Program-made: the position numbers and the translations under genes
Notes under the pieces: generated by a model
What the model saw: only the letters and a program-made list of their open reading frames with translations
Databases searched by the model: none
What the model was told of the DNA's origin: nothing
Part shown: piece by piece, positions 33,555 to 41,699 of the stretch
Layout of the letters: the number at the start of each line of letters is the position of its first letter
Position numbering within the stretch: the first letter of the stretch is position 1
Source of the DNA: Nocardioides sp.
Lineage (GTDB): Bacteria > Actinomycetota > Actinomycetes > Propionibacteriales > Nocardioidaceae
DNA length: 64,000 nucleotides
Direction: 5' to 3'
Assembly (NCBI RefSeq): GCF_030019515.1
Contig: NZ_JASEEQ010000007.1
Location: forward strand, 62,001-126,000

Positions 33555-34859
33555 TTACGTTCGGTCACGTGCGGCGGTGGCCGCCCGCTCCGCGCGAGCC
33601 GAAAGACGCCGACCGAGGTCACGGTCGCGTTCCAACCGGCTGTGCTGGTAGCGCATCGCCATGGACGGCGTGCTGTGGCCGAGGCGATGCATGAGCTCGG
33701 CGAGGCTCGCGCCCTCCTCGCCGGCCATGCTCGCGCCGGTGTGTCTGAGGTCGTGAAGGTCGAGGTCGGGCCTGCCTGCGCGGCGACGCGCCTCTCGCCA
33801 ACCGAATCCTGCGCGCTCGATCTTGCCGTCGCGGCCGAGGACGGCGGTGCGCCCGTTCAGGGTGGCCTCCGACAGGTGGAGTTCCGGGTCTCGGGCCGAG
33901 GGGAAGAGCAGGCCGTCGTCACCCGGGGCGGTGTGCTCCAGCAGGTGCTGTCGGACTGCGGGCAACATGAACGCCGGGATGGACACCGTGCGAATTCCGG
34001 CGTCTGTCTTAGGCGCACCGACAACCGCGGCGGTTCGGCGTCCTCGCTCGGCTTCGCCGGTTCTGGCCCGGACAACGCCACGCCCGACCTTGACCCAACC
34101 GAACGCCTCGCCGTCGTCGTCACGGCCGAGGACGACGTCGGATCGGCGGAGTTCGCGCAGCTCACCTGAGCGGAGTGCGCACCAGGTAGCCAGCAGCAGC
34201 AGCAAGCGTAGGCGCTCGGGCATCGCCTCGACCATCAGCGCCAACTCGTCGAGGGTGGCGGGTTTCAGGTTCCTCCGGCTACTGCGCACCCCGGCACCTC
34301 GCAGCTGCGCTGGATTCTTCGCGAGCAGCTCGTCCTCGATGACCGCCGTGTTCAAGATGGTCCGCAGGGTCGTGTACGCGTGCGCCTTCGCTGCGGGCCC
34401 AGCGTCGAGGTCGTCGTACCACTCGCGGACGTCGGCCCTCGTGATCTGGTCCAGCGGGACGTCTCCGAACCGTGGGTACACGTGCACGCGCAGGGAGGAG
34501 CGGTACTTGTCGCGGGTCAGCGGACGGAGTGGCTGGCCCTGGCTGTTGCGCCTCGCCTCGATCCAGCGATCCGCGTAGGCCTCGAGAGTCGGCAGGCGCC
34601 TCGCCTCCGCCGCGCGAAGCTCATCCTCTAGCCGGATCTTTGGCGGCCGCCACGTCTCGGGGTGTTCGACTCGCTGCCGTTCGGCTGCCAACCAGGCCTC
34701 GGCGTCGATGCGCGCCGTGAACGTCATCGGCGCGGAGACCGTCTCGCCAGTGGGGCCGGTGTAGCGGGCTTGGTAGCGACCGCTAGCCAAGCCGCGGATG
34801 CTGCCGAAGGATCGCTTTCTGGCACGCCGCACCATGCTCGGCTGCTCCTCTCGTGCCAT
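33555..34859 (-). CDS. int: Tyrosine recombinase (integrase of element 2)
   Basis: A 434-aa integrase with a core-binding domain (TLEAYADRWIEARRNSQGQPL) and a catalytic domain: Arg in TWCALRSGELREL, H-x-x-R in HDLRHTGASMAGEEG, His/Gly in LGHSTPSMAMRY and the nucleophile Tyr in that last motif. A 12-residue polar insertion around residues 275 to 290 is visible between catalytic motifs. The gene start is 144 bp from a tRNA 3'-end-like sequence (35003), which fits integration there. Confidence 0.95.
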   Translation of the reverse strand: MAREEQPSMVRRARKRSFGSIRGLASGRYQARYTGPTGETVSAPMTFTARIDAEAWLAAERQRVEHPETWRPPKIRLEDELRAAEARRLPTLEAYADRWIEARRNSQGQPLRPLTRDKYRSSLRVHVYPRFGDVPLDQITRADVREWYDDLDAGPAAKAHAYTTLRTILNTAVIEDELLAKNPAQLRGAGVRSSRRNLKPATLDELALMVEAMPERLRLLLLLATWCALRSGELRELRRSDVVLGRDDDGEAFGWVKVGRGVVRARTGEAERGRRTAAVVGAPKTDAGIRTVSIPAFMLPAVRQHLLEHTAPGDDGLLFPSARDPELHLSEATLNGRTAVLGRDGKIERAGFGWREARRRAGRPDLDLHDLRHTGASMAGEEGASLAELMHRLGHSTPSMAMRYQHSRLERDRDLGRRLSARAERAATAARDRT

Positions 34860-35002
34860 TAGTGTGCCAGTTGGGACGGTCCACCTGTCCGGGAGAGTCC
34901 AACAACGAGACTCGTTGGGGGCGTCTATCTGTGCAGGTCAACCACATTATGGTCGCGACCTGTCCAGATGGGTACAGATTCGAGATTTGGCATAACGGAT
35001 TC

Positions 35003-35025
35003 TTCAAATCCCTCCGCCACCGCCA
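35003..35025 (+). other. tRNA 3'-end-like sequence, candidate right attachment site of element 2
   Basis: The bases TTCAAATCCCTCCGCCACCG-CCA match the T-loop, T-stem 3' strand and acceptor 3' strand with encoded CCA of a serine-type tRNA (from memory). The sequence upstream cannot form the T-stem 5' strand or the rest of a tRNA. A strong hairpin follows 23 bp later, as after an intact tRNA gene. The complete tRNA should then lie at the other end of the element, and none was found in this window. Confidence 0.6.
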
Positions 35026-35048
35026 GCCATGTGAGTTGATCACGTCGG

Positions 35049-35080
35049 AACCCCCGTCGAGCGAGTGCTCGGCGGGGGTT
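35049..35080 (+). terminator. Strong hairpin terminator at the element/chromosome boundary
   Basis: AACCCCCGtCGAGC (35049-35062) pairs with GCTCGgCGGGGGTT (35067-35080) with one mismatch and a GAGT loop, a 13-of-14 stem. It is the probable transcription terminator of the tRNA whose 3' end is at 35003-35025. Core chromosomal genes begin after it. Confidence 0.75.
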
Positions 35081-35282
35081 GCTTCGTTCGAGGCCCGGAG
35101 CGGGACCTCCCCCCGTGCGACAAGTGCGGTGGCTCGGATGAACCAGGTTGATCCCAGCCACCGCACTCCGCCGGCCGTTGGTGACCTTGGCCTCTTGCCC
35201 GGTTCCGCGACCGGGTGCGTCGATGGAGTCCTGGGACGGCGGCGCCGTCGCCGCCCTCGACCGCGCAGGACGAGGAGGAGCC

Positions 35283-35552
35283 ATGCACGCCAAGACCTGG
35301 TCGGTGGAGATCTTCATCGGGGAGCACGACGGTCAGACCCGGGCGGAGGCCCGGCTCGCCACCGAGCCGTCGGCGACCCGCCTGACCGGCTGGGGGATCG
35401 CGCGGCTCAACCCCGCCGACCCCGAGGTACCGGAGATCGGCGCCGAGCTCGCGACCGCGCGGGCGCTCGCCGACCTGGCCCACCAGCTGCTCGAGACCGC
35501 GGCCGTCGACATCGGCGCGGTGACCAGCAAGCCGGTGCACCTGGCCCACTGA
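35283..35552 (+). CDS. DUF1876 protein (dsRBD-like)
   Basis: The protein has 89 aa: MHAKTWSVEIFIGEHDGQTRAEARL ... GWGIARLNPADPEVPEIGAELATARALADLAHQLLETA. This is the DUF1876 family of actinobacteria, with a double-stranded-RNA-binding-like fold of unknown function. ATG 35283 follows gaggagc; upstream in-frame starts are ruled out by their Arg/Pro-rich composition. It is the first gene after the mobile region. Two DUF1918 genes follow on the other strand, a frequent grouping. Confidence 0.85.
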   Translation: MHAKTWSVEIFIGEHDGQTRAEARLATEPSATRLTGWGIARLNPADPEVPEIGAELATARALADLAHQLLETAAVDIGAVTSKPVHLAH

Positions 35553-35606
35553 GGTCCGCGGAGTCGTCCCGGCCGCTCGGCAGCGGCCGGGACGACGCCT
35601 GCGCTC

Positions 35607-35813
35607 TCAGCCCTCGTCGGCCCCGTGGTCGAGGTGCTGGACCTCGGCGTCCGGGCCCGGATAGGTGAGGGACTCGTGGCCGCTGTCGGCCCAGCGGACG
35701 ACGTACGGCGGCGCGCCGTCGGAACCGCGGACCTCGACGATCTCGCCGTCGCGAAGTGCTTCACCGACGTGGGTGCCGTGGATGACGAGGTGGTCGCCCT
35801 TGGTCGCGTGCAT
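35607..35813 (-). CDS. DUF1918 small protein (copy 1)
   Basis: A 68-aa SH3-like protein: KGDHLVIHGTHVGEALRDGEIVEVRGSDGAPPYVVRWADSGHESLTYPGPDAEV. DUF1918 proteins are small actinobacterial proteins of unknown role, often stress-induced. It is about 55% identical by eye to the gene at 36015. The start ATG 35813 is preceded by ggaaggagtc. Confidence 0.9.
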   Translation of the reverse strand: MHATKGDHLVIHGTHVGEALRDGEIVEVRGSDGAPPYVVRWADSGHESLTYPGPDAEVQHLDHGADEG

Positions 35814-36014
35814 GGTGACTCCTTCCCTGGTGCTCCTTGGTGCTCCTTGGCCGCGTCAGCGTGGAGGGAAGGTCGCCCGGTGGTGCGGGCGGCGCCCGGC
35901 GCACTGCACGACGGGTCGGTCCTGGCCCGACGGTAGAAGTGTCACCCCGGGGCCGAGCAGAGGCGAGTGGCCCGCGAACCGCGAGACCTTGGCCCCTGAC
36001 GCTGGCAGTCCCGG

Positions 36015-36221
36015 TCAGCCCCTGCCAGGCGCGTGCACGAAGTGCTGGATCCAGGAGTCCGGTCCGGGATAGGTAAGCGAGACGTGGCCGTCGTCGGTCC
36101 AGCGGACGAGGTACGGCGGCGCCCCCTCGTCGCCGCGGACGGCGATGATCTCCCCGTCGCGCAGCGGCTCGCCGGAGCGGGCGCCCTGGACGAGCAGCCG
36201 GTCGCCCTTGATCGCATACAT
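36015..36221 (-). CDS. DUF1918 small protein (copy 2)
   Basis: A 68-aa paralogue of the gene at 35607: KGDRLLVQGARSGEPLRDGEIIAVRGDEGAPPYLVRWTDDGHVSLTYPGPDSWI. The conserved core GxPP-Y-x-VRW and YPGPD is intact. The two copies are 201 bp apart and on the same strand, so a tandem duplication is likely. Function unknown; a reader of nucleic acid or peptide through the SH3-like fold is only a guess. Confidence 0.9.
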   Translation of the reverse strand: MYAIKGDRLLVQGARSGEPLRDGEIIAVRGDEGAPPYLVRWTDDGHVSLTYPGPDSWIQHFVHAPGRG

Positions 36222-36356
36222 GGTCAGGTCCCCCTCGGGTCAGTCCTCCGCCGACGCTAGGGGCGGCTCGCGGCCGCGGGCAGGGCCGGCCGCCCCCGGT
36301 CTTCGAGACCTTTGCCTCTGCCCCCCGGGCGGAATGGCGAGGTGTCATGGGACTAC

Positions 36357-36460
36357 GCGGTGAGAGGAGCCGAACTGGACTCGGGTCGCGGGAACCGGGT
36401 GCAAGCCCGGGCACCGGCCCCGACCGTCGCCGTGTCAAACGGCCTAGCTCCTCTCACCGC
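36357..36460 (+). ncRNA. Structured RNA, cobalamin-riboswitch-like
   Basis: A perfect 14-bp stem, GCGGTGAGAGGAGC (36357-36370) with GCTCCTCTCACCGC (36447-36460), closes a 76-nt interior. The interior contains GCGGGAA-CCGGGTG-CAAG-CCCGGGC, similar to the GGGAA-CCGGTG-NAA-TCCGG core of cobalamin riboswitches, and a hairpin GCCGT-gtcaa-ACGGC. The size (104 nt) fits small type-II cobalamin riboswitches. It sits 84 bp before a secreted-protein gene. The class assignment is tentative: the downstream gene is not a known B12 gene, and an intergenic element with inverted ends cannot be excluded. Confidence 0.5.
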
Positions 36461-36544
36461 TTTCCGGTGCGGCCCGACGGATGATCGTCGCGGTCGCGAC
36501 CCTGGACGTCGGAACCGTTGCGCTCCGCCGGCCGTCCCTTCCCC

Positions 36545-36985
36545 ATGCGTCCCGCACTCGTACTGCTCCTCGCCGCCCTCCTCGGGCTGGCGGTGGCGCC
36601 GTACCCGCAGCCGCCGGCGGCCGCGTCCTGCGTGGCGCCGTACCTCCTCGAGGAGGGCCACCTCGTGCTGGACCGGGGCCGGCCGACCGAGGTGGTGGGC
36701 GAGGCCTTCGTGGACGGCTGCCGCGACACGATGAGCTGCTCGGGCGTTCCCGGGTGCGAGAGCTGCGAGTACGACGACCCCGAGCCGGTGCCGTACGACG
36801 ACGTCGCGCTCCGGCTGCGCCAGGGCGGACGCACCTGGCTGCTCGGCAGCGTCGACGCCGACAGCGCCGAGGACGGTCGGGCCGGACGGGTGACCTGGCA
36901 GGTCGACCTGCCCCCCGGCGTACGTCCCGGACCCGCCAGGCTGGTCGCCGACCATGCCCGGCCCGTGACGGTGCGGGTCCGCTGA
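36545..36985 (+). CDS. Secreted Cys-rich protein, possible lipoprotein
   Basis: A signal peptide (MRPALVLLLAALLGLAVAPYPQPP) ends in AAAS-C, which could be a lipobox Cys. The mature part has four further Cys in CRDTMSCSGVPGCESC (about residue 60), then DDVALRLRQGGRTWLLGSVDADS and a beta-rich end. The Cys cluster suggests disulfide bridges or metal binding. ATG 36545 gives a proper signal peptide; the upstream frame from 36518 does not. It lies behind the structured RNA, which may control it. Confidence 0.75.
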   Translation: MRPALVLLLAALLGLAVAPYPQPPAAASCVAPYLLEEGHLVLDRGRPTEVVGEAFVDGCRDTMSCSGVPGCESCEYDDPEPVPYDDVALRLRQGGRTWLLGSVDADSAEDGRAGRVTWQVDLPPGVRPGPARLVADHARPVTVRVR

Positions 36986-37028
36986 GCCCGTCGTCACCAC
37001 CGACCGGTGGTGCGGCCGGTGGTGTGGA

Positions 37029-37598
37029 ATGGCCCCCATGGTCTGCTTCGAGTTCGAGGGCAAGCGCCCCACGGTCCATCCCGAGGCGTTCGTCGCGCCG
37101 ACCGCGACGCTGATCGGCGACGTGACCGTGGAGCGCGGCGCCAGCGTCTGGTACGGCGCGGTCCTGCGCGCCGACATCTGCACGATCGTGGTCCGGGAGG
37201 GCGCGAACGTGCAGGACAACTCGGTGCTCCACGCCGCGCCCGGCGAGACGCTGGTCATCGGCCGCGACGCGACGATCGGTCACGGGTGCGTCGTGCACTG
37301 CCGCGAGGTCGGCGAGCAGGCGCTGGTCGGCAACGGGTCGACGCTCCTCGACCGCGCGGTCGTCGGTCCGCGGACGCTGGTGGCGGCCGGCTCGGTCGTC
37401 ACCCCCGGCACCGAGCTGCCGGGCGGGATGGTCGCGGCCGGCGTACCGGCGCGGCCGACCAAGCCGATCGAGGGGACGTCCTCGGAGTTCTGGGTCGAGC
37501 AGAACCCGCCGTACTACCGCGAGCTCGCGCAGCGGCACCGCACCGGCGTGGCCCCGGTGGAGGTGGTCGCGGAGGTGGTCGAGGAGGTGGAGCCGTGA
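37029..37598 (+). CDS. Gamma-carbonic anhydrase-like hexapeptide-repeat protein
   Basis: A 189-aa left-handed beta-helix protein with repeats such as VAPTATLIGDVTVERGASVWYGAVLRADICTIVVREGANVQDNSVLH, and the metal-binding His residues seen in GHGCVVH. PaaY/CaiE-type gamma-carbonic anhydrase-like proteins often act with acyl-CoA enzymes. Its stop overlaps the start of the enoyl-CoA hydratase gene (GTGA), so both are made together. Start at 37029 or ATG 37038 is uncertain. Confidence 0.85.
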   Translation: MAPMVCFEFEGKRPTVHPEAFVAPTATLIGDVTVERGASVWYGAVLRADICTIVVREGANVQDNSVLHAAPGETLVIGRDATIGHGCVVHCREVGEQALVGNGSTLLDRAVVGPRTLVAAGSVVTPGTELPGGMVAAGVPARPTKPIEGTSSEFWVEQNPPYYRELAQRHRTGVAPVEVVAEVVEEVEP

Positions 37599-38362
37599 GC
37601 GTCCGGGTCGAGGTCGAGGGCCCGGTGACGACCGTCGTGATCGACCGGCCCGAGGCGCGCAACGCGGTCGACGGGCCGACGGCGGCGGCGCTGGCCGCGG
37701 CGTTCCGGGCCTTCGACGAGGACGGCACGCAGAGTGTGGCGGTCCTTCACGGCGAGGGCGGCACGTTCTGCGCCGGCGCCGACCTCAAGGCGATCGGCAC
37801 CGACCGCGGCAACCAGGTCACCGAGCCCGTCGACGCCACCGACGGGCCGATGGGCCCCACCCGGATGCGACTGGGCAAGCCGGTGATCGCGGCCATCGAG
37901 GGGTACGCCGTCGCCGGCGGGCTGGAGCTGGCGCTGTGGTGCGACCTGCGGGTCGCCGCCGACGACGCGGTGCTCGGCGTCTTCTGCCGCCGCTGGGGCG
38001 TGCCCCTGGTCGACGGCGGCACCGTGCGGCTACCGCGGCTGATCGGCACCAGCCGGGCCCTGGACCTGATCCTCACCGGTCGGGCCGTGGCGGCCGAGGA
38101 GGCCGAGCGGATCGGCCTGGTCAACCGGGTGGTGCCGGCCGGCCGGGCGCGCGCCGAGGCCGAGGCACTGGCCCGCTCGCTCGCCGTACTCCCTCAGGAG
38201 TGCCTGCGGCAGGACCGGCTCTCGGTGCTCGAGCAGGAGGGCCGCACCGAGCCGGAGGCGCTGGCCGGTGAGCTCCGGCACGGCCTGGTCTCCCTGGCGG
38301 CCGGAGCCCTCGACGGGGCCGCCCGGTTCGCCGCCGGGGAGGGGCGTCACGGACGCTTCTGA
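37595..38362 (+). CDS. Enoyl-CoA hydratase/isomerase family protein
   Basis: The 255-aa crotonase fold has the oxyanion-hole segments GEGGTFCAGADLKAIG and GYAVAGGLELALWCDLRVAADDAV, the family signature. The usual catalytic Glu position near residue 130 reads WGVPLVDGGTVRLPRLIG, which matches members with a changed active site. It would act on acyl-CoA thioesters in fatty-acid or related degradation. GTG 37595 overlaps the upstream stop. The 3' end overlaps the convergent gene at 38347 by 16 bp. Confidence 0.88.
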   Translation: MSVRVEVEGPVTTVVIDRPEARNAVDGPTAAALAAAFRAFDEDGTQSVAVLHGEGGTFCAGADLKAIGTDRGNQVTEPVDATDGPMGPTRMRLGKPVIAAIEGYAVAGGLELALWCDLRVAADDAVLGVFCRRWGVPLVDGGTVRLPRLIGTSRALDLILTGRAVAAEEAERIGLVNRVVPAGRARAEAEALARSLAVLPQECLRQDRLSVLEQEGRTEPEALAGELRHGLVSLAAGALDGAARFAAGEGRHGRF

Positions 38363-38730
38363 GTGACGCCCGGAGGGAGATCCTCGAGGCAGACCGCGAC
38401 CAGCTCGGCCGCGCTCTCCTCGTCCTGGTGGACCTGCCAGCCGCGGTCGAAGGACACGAGCAGCAGGTCGCCCGTGCCGGTGCGGATGAGCGCCGAGGCC
38501 GGGATCGTTCCGTCGCCGAACCCGCTGGGCGAGCAGTGGTGCCGGTCGATCGCCTCGCGGGCCCGGTCCGTCCTCGCGCCGCTCGAGGGCTCCTGCGGGT
38601 CGGCGCCGAGGTCACCCATCCGACTGAGCAGAGCGACGGCGAGCATCACGCCCAACAGTGCGCCGACGAGCAGGCCGCTCACGGCTCGGCTGGTCAGCTG
38701 GAGACGGCCGGGGGCTCCTCTCGGGTTCAT
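38347..38730 (-). CDS. Membrane-anchored small protein, paralogue of 38867
   Basis: The 127 aa hold one membrane helix (AVSGLLVGALLGVMLAVALL) and an extracellular domain with PASALIRTGTGDLLLVSFDRGWQVHQDEESAAELVAVCLEDL. The gene at 38867 shares this core (PASAVIRTGAGRLRHVSFDEGWAVYTRHGAAQLVAVCL). Two Cys in each (HHC/HDC and VCL) are aligned, suggesting a disulfide. No function is known to me. ATG 38730 is followed by a clean N-terminus. Confidence 0.7.
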   Translation of the reverse strand: MNPRGAPGRLQLTSRAVSGLLVGALLGVMLAVALLSRMGDLGADPQEPSSGARTDRAREAIDRHHCSPSGFGDGTIPASALIRTGTGDLLLVSFDRGWQVHQDEESAAELVAVCLEDLPPGVTQKRP

Positions 38731-38866
38731 CCTCTCTCTCCTGCAGGCATGACGGAGGAAGGACCCGCTGGCCCCACTTCCGTGCGGACTCGGCTGATCG
38801 GCAACCGTCGGGTCGAGCACCATGCCCGGGCCCCGGGGTCGCGTGGGTCACGCGTCGGGGAGCGGA

Positions 38867-39241
38867 TCACTGGTCAGGAGCATCCCGGGGGTGCTCGGGC
38901 GCCGGGTCGAGACAGACCGCAACGAGCTGCGCGGCCCCGTGCCGGGTGTAGACGGCCCAGCCCTCGTCGAACGAGACGTGCCGCAGCCGGCCGGCGCCGG
39001 TGCGGATGACGGCGGAGGCCGGCGTCTCCTCCTCGAACCCGGTCGTCGAGCAGTCGTGCTTCGCGAGGACCCGGGCGACCGGGGTGCTCGCGTCGGCGGC
39101 CGCGCCGATGCGGTGATCGGCGTACTCCGGGCCCGGCGGAGCCGGTGACGTGAACAGCCCGGCGACGAGGACCGAGGCGACCGCGGTCACCTTGACGATG
39201 GTGAGCCCGACCCGTGCGGGGCGCGGGATTCCATGCTGCAC
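38867..39241 (-). CDS. Membrane-anchored small protein, paralogue of 38347
   Basis: The 124 aa hold a membrane helix (VGLTIVKVTAVASVLVAGLF) and the outer domain with the A-x-A-V/L-I-R-T-G-x-G-x-L-x-x-V-S-F-D-x-G-W motif shared with 38347. Ribosome binding site gaggagg precedes ATG 39241. The pair is adjacent on the same strand with 136 bp between them. Function unknown. Confidence 0.7.
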   Translation of the reverse strand: MQHGIPRPARVGLTIVKVTAVASVLVAGLFTSPAPPGPEYADHRIGAAADASTPVARVLAKHDCSTTGFEEETPASAVIRTGAGRLRHVSFDEGWAVYTRHGAAQLVAVCLDPAPEHPRDAPDQ

Positions 39242-39397
39242 GGGTCCTCCTCATGGGCTGCGACGGGCACGGGCATGACGGATCAGGGCAGGTCTCATCG
39301 ACGTGCCGTCCCCTCGGCCGGCGTACGTCCCCACCTGGAACATCCAACGAGCGGAGCCCCTGGGAGGTGACGGCCCGAATGGGTGAGGATGGTCGGC

Positions 39398-40297
39398 ATG
39401 CCGCAGCCCAACTCGTGGTTCGCCACGCCCGCCGACGTCGCCACCCGCCTGGCGGCCGCCGGCTACCTCGCCGACCCGGCGACCGCCACGACCGCCTACC
39501 TCGCCGGCGCGCTCGAGAAGCCGCTGCTGGTCGAGGGGCCTGCGGGGGTCGGGAAGACCGAGCTCGCCAAGGCCGTCGCCCGGGTGACCGGCGCGGAGCT
39601 GGTGCGACTGCAGTGCTACGAGGGCCTGGACGAGGCGCGGGCGCTCTACGAGTGGAACTACAAGAAGCAGCTGCTGTCCATCCAGGCGGCGGCCGCGATC
39701 TCGTCCGCCACCGCATCCCCCACCTCGGCCAAGGACCTCCTGGACCACGAGATCTTCAGCGAGGAGTTCCTGCTGACCCGGCCGCTGCTGACGGCGATCC
39801 GTCGCGAGCAGCCGACCGTGCTGCTGATCGACGAGGTCGACAAGACCGACGTCGAGGTGGAGGGGCTGCTCCTCGAGGTGCTCTCGGACTTCCAGGTCAC
39901 GATCCCCGAGCTGGGCACGGTGCGCGCCGTACGACGCCCGTTCGTCGTGCTGACCTCCAACGCCACCCGGGAGCTGTCCGAGGCGGTCAAGCGCCGCTGC
40001 CTCTACCTGCACCTCGACTATCCCGACGCGGAGCGGGAGCGGGAGATCGTCACCTCGCAGGTCCCCGACCTCGACGGGCGGATCGCGGCCCAGCTGGTCG
40101 CCACGATCGGCCGGCTGCGCGACCTGGATCTCAAGAAGGCGCCGTCGATCGCGGAGTCCGTCGACTGGGCCCGCACCCTGGTCGCCCTCGAGATCGGCGA
40201 CCTGGACGACAAGGCCGTCGACGACACCCTGGGCGTCGTGCTCAAGCACGCCTCCGACCAGGAGCGTGCCGTCAAGGAGCTGCGGCTCCGGAAGTGA
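39398..40297 (+). CDS. MoxR-type AAA+ ATPase
   Basis: Walker A GPAGVGKT and Walker B VLLIDEVDKTDVEVEGLLLEVLSDFQVTIPELGT, with sensor 1 in VVLTSNATRELSEAVKRRC. This is a MoxR-group ATPase that works as a chaperone in assembly or activation of protein complexes, with a VWA partner. The VWA gene follows after 10 bp. ATG 39398 is favoured by gagg 9 bp upstream; ATG 39389 and GTG 39383 are also in frame. Confidence 0.9.
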   Translation: MPQPNSWFATPADVATRLAAAGYLADPATATTAYLAGALEKPLLVEGPAGVGKTELAKAVARVTGAELVRLQCYEGLDEARALYEWNYKKQLLSIQAAAAISSATASPTSAKDLLDHEIFSEEFLLTRPLLTAIRREQPTVLLIDEVDKTDVEVEGLLLEVLSDFQVTIPELGTVRAVRRPFVVLTSNATRELSEAVKRRCLYLHLDYPDAEREREIVTSQVPDLDGRIAAQLVATIGRLRDLDLKKAPSIAESVDWARTLVALEIGDLDDKAVDDTLGVVLKHASDQERAVKELRLRK

Positions 40298-40307
40298 GTG
40301 CCCGCCG

Positions 40308-41684
40308 ATGAGCCTGGTCGACCGCCACATCGCGTTCCTGGAGTCCCTGCGGGGCGCCGGGATGTCGGTCTCGCTCGCCGAGGACCTCGACGCCCTGCGC
40401 GCCCTGGGCGCCCTGGACTGGGACGACCGCGCGACGGTGCGGGCCGGGTACGCCGCCACGCTGGTCAAGAAGCAGTCCCAGCGGCCGACCTTCGACGCGC
40501 TGTTCGACGTCTACTTCCCGCGGATGGTCGGTGCCGGCGTCGGCACGGGCGACGTGCAGGACGAGGACGAGGAGTCCGGCGGCGTCCGCGACAACGCCGA
40601 GGCGCTGGCCCGGTTCCGCGACCGGCTCGCCGAGGCGCTGGCCGGCGGCGACCGGCAGGCGATGGTGGCGCTGGCCGCCGAGATGGTCGCCCGCTTCGGT
40701 GCGATGCCGGGCCGGGGACCGGGGCTGTCGTCGTGGTCGGCCTACACCGCGCTCCAGCGCGTCGCGCCGGGCGAGCTGGTCGACCGCCTGGTGCAGGCGC
40801 TGCTGGGGCAGGGTCGGCTCGAGGACGAGGCCCGCCGCGAGGCGGGGCGCCGGCTGGGGTCGTTGACGAGCCTGGTCGAGGGCGACGCTCGTCGCCGGAT
40901 CGCCGAGGAGAAGGGTCCCGAGCACGTCGCGAACGTCACGGTCCGGCCGACCATCGACCGGCTCGACTTCACGGCGGCTCGCAAGGCGGACCTCGAGGAG
41001 ATGCGGCGCGAGATCTACCCGCTGGCCCGGCGTCTCGCGACCCGGCTCACCCAGGAGCACCACGCCCGGCGGCGCGGTCCGCTCGACTTCCGGCGCACCA
41101 TCCGCGCGGCCGTGTCGACCGGCGGGGTGCCCCTGACCACCCACCACCGGCCCAAGCGCCCGCACCGCACCGAGCTCGTCGTGCTCTGCGACGTGAGCGG
41201 CTCGGTGGCGAACTTCGCCCGGTTCACCCTGCTCCTGGTCCACGCCCTGCAGGACCAGTTCGGGTCGGTCCGCGCGTTCACGTTCATCGACCACGTCCAC
41301 GAGGTGACCTCGCACTTCAAGCCGGGCGCCGACCCGGGCGAGGTGATGGCGGGCCTCGCCGCGAGCACCGCGCACGCCGCGCTGTGGGGCCGCACCAACT
41401 ACGGCCGGGCGTTCACGAAGTTCGAGGAGCAGCACGCCGACGCGCTCGGCCCCAGGTCCGCGCTGCTGATCCTCGGCGACGCGCGCTCCAACTACAGCGA
41501 CCTGCACCTGGACGTGCTGAAGCGGCTGGCCGGCTCGGCGCGGCACGCCTGGTGGCTGAACCCCGAGCACCGCCGGCACTGGGACACCGGCGACTCCGCC
41601 GCGACCAGGTACGGCGAGGTCGTGCCGATGGTGGAGTGCCGGAACCTCGCCCAGCTCGGCGAGTTCGTGCACGACATCCTCTGA
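40308..41684 (+). CDS. VWA-domain protein, CoxE-like partner of MoxR
   Basis: The 458 aa have a C-terminal von Willebrand A domain with the MIDAS motif D-x-S-x-S (LCDVSGSVANF), then WGRTNYGRAF and LLILGDARSNY, which supply the other metal ligands. The N-terminal half is helical with a D/E-rich stretch (QDEDEESGGVRD). CoxE-type proteins pair with MoxR ATPases in maturation of metal enzymes or membrane complexes. The operon partner lies 10 bp upstream; the client is not visible nearby. Confidence 0.88.
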   Translation: MSLVDRHIAFLESLRGAGMSVSLAEDLDALRALGALDWDDRATVRAGYAATLVKKQSQRPTFDALFDVYFPRMVGAGVGTGDVQDEDEESGGVRDNAEALARFRDRLAEALAGGDRQAMVALAAEMVARFGAMPGRGPGLSSWSAYTALQRVAPGELVDRLVQALLGQGRLEDEARREAGRRLGSLTSLVEGDARRRIAEEKGPEHVANVTVRPTIDRLDFTAARKADLEEMRREIYPLARRLATRLTQEHHARRRGPLDFRRTIRAAVSTGGVPLTTHHRPKRPHRTELVVLCDVSGSVANFARFTLLLVHALQDQFGSVRAFTFIDHVHEVTSHFKPGADPGEVMAGLAASTAHAALWGRTNYGRAFTKFEEQHADALGPRSALLILGDARSNYSDLHLDVLKRLAGSARHAWWLNPEHRRHWDTGDSAATRYGEVVPMVECRNLAQLGEFVHDIL

Positions 41685-41699
41685 CCACGTGCCTCGGGG

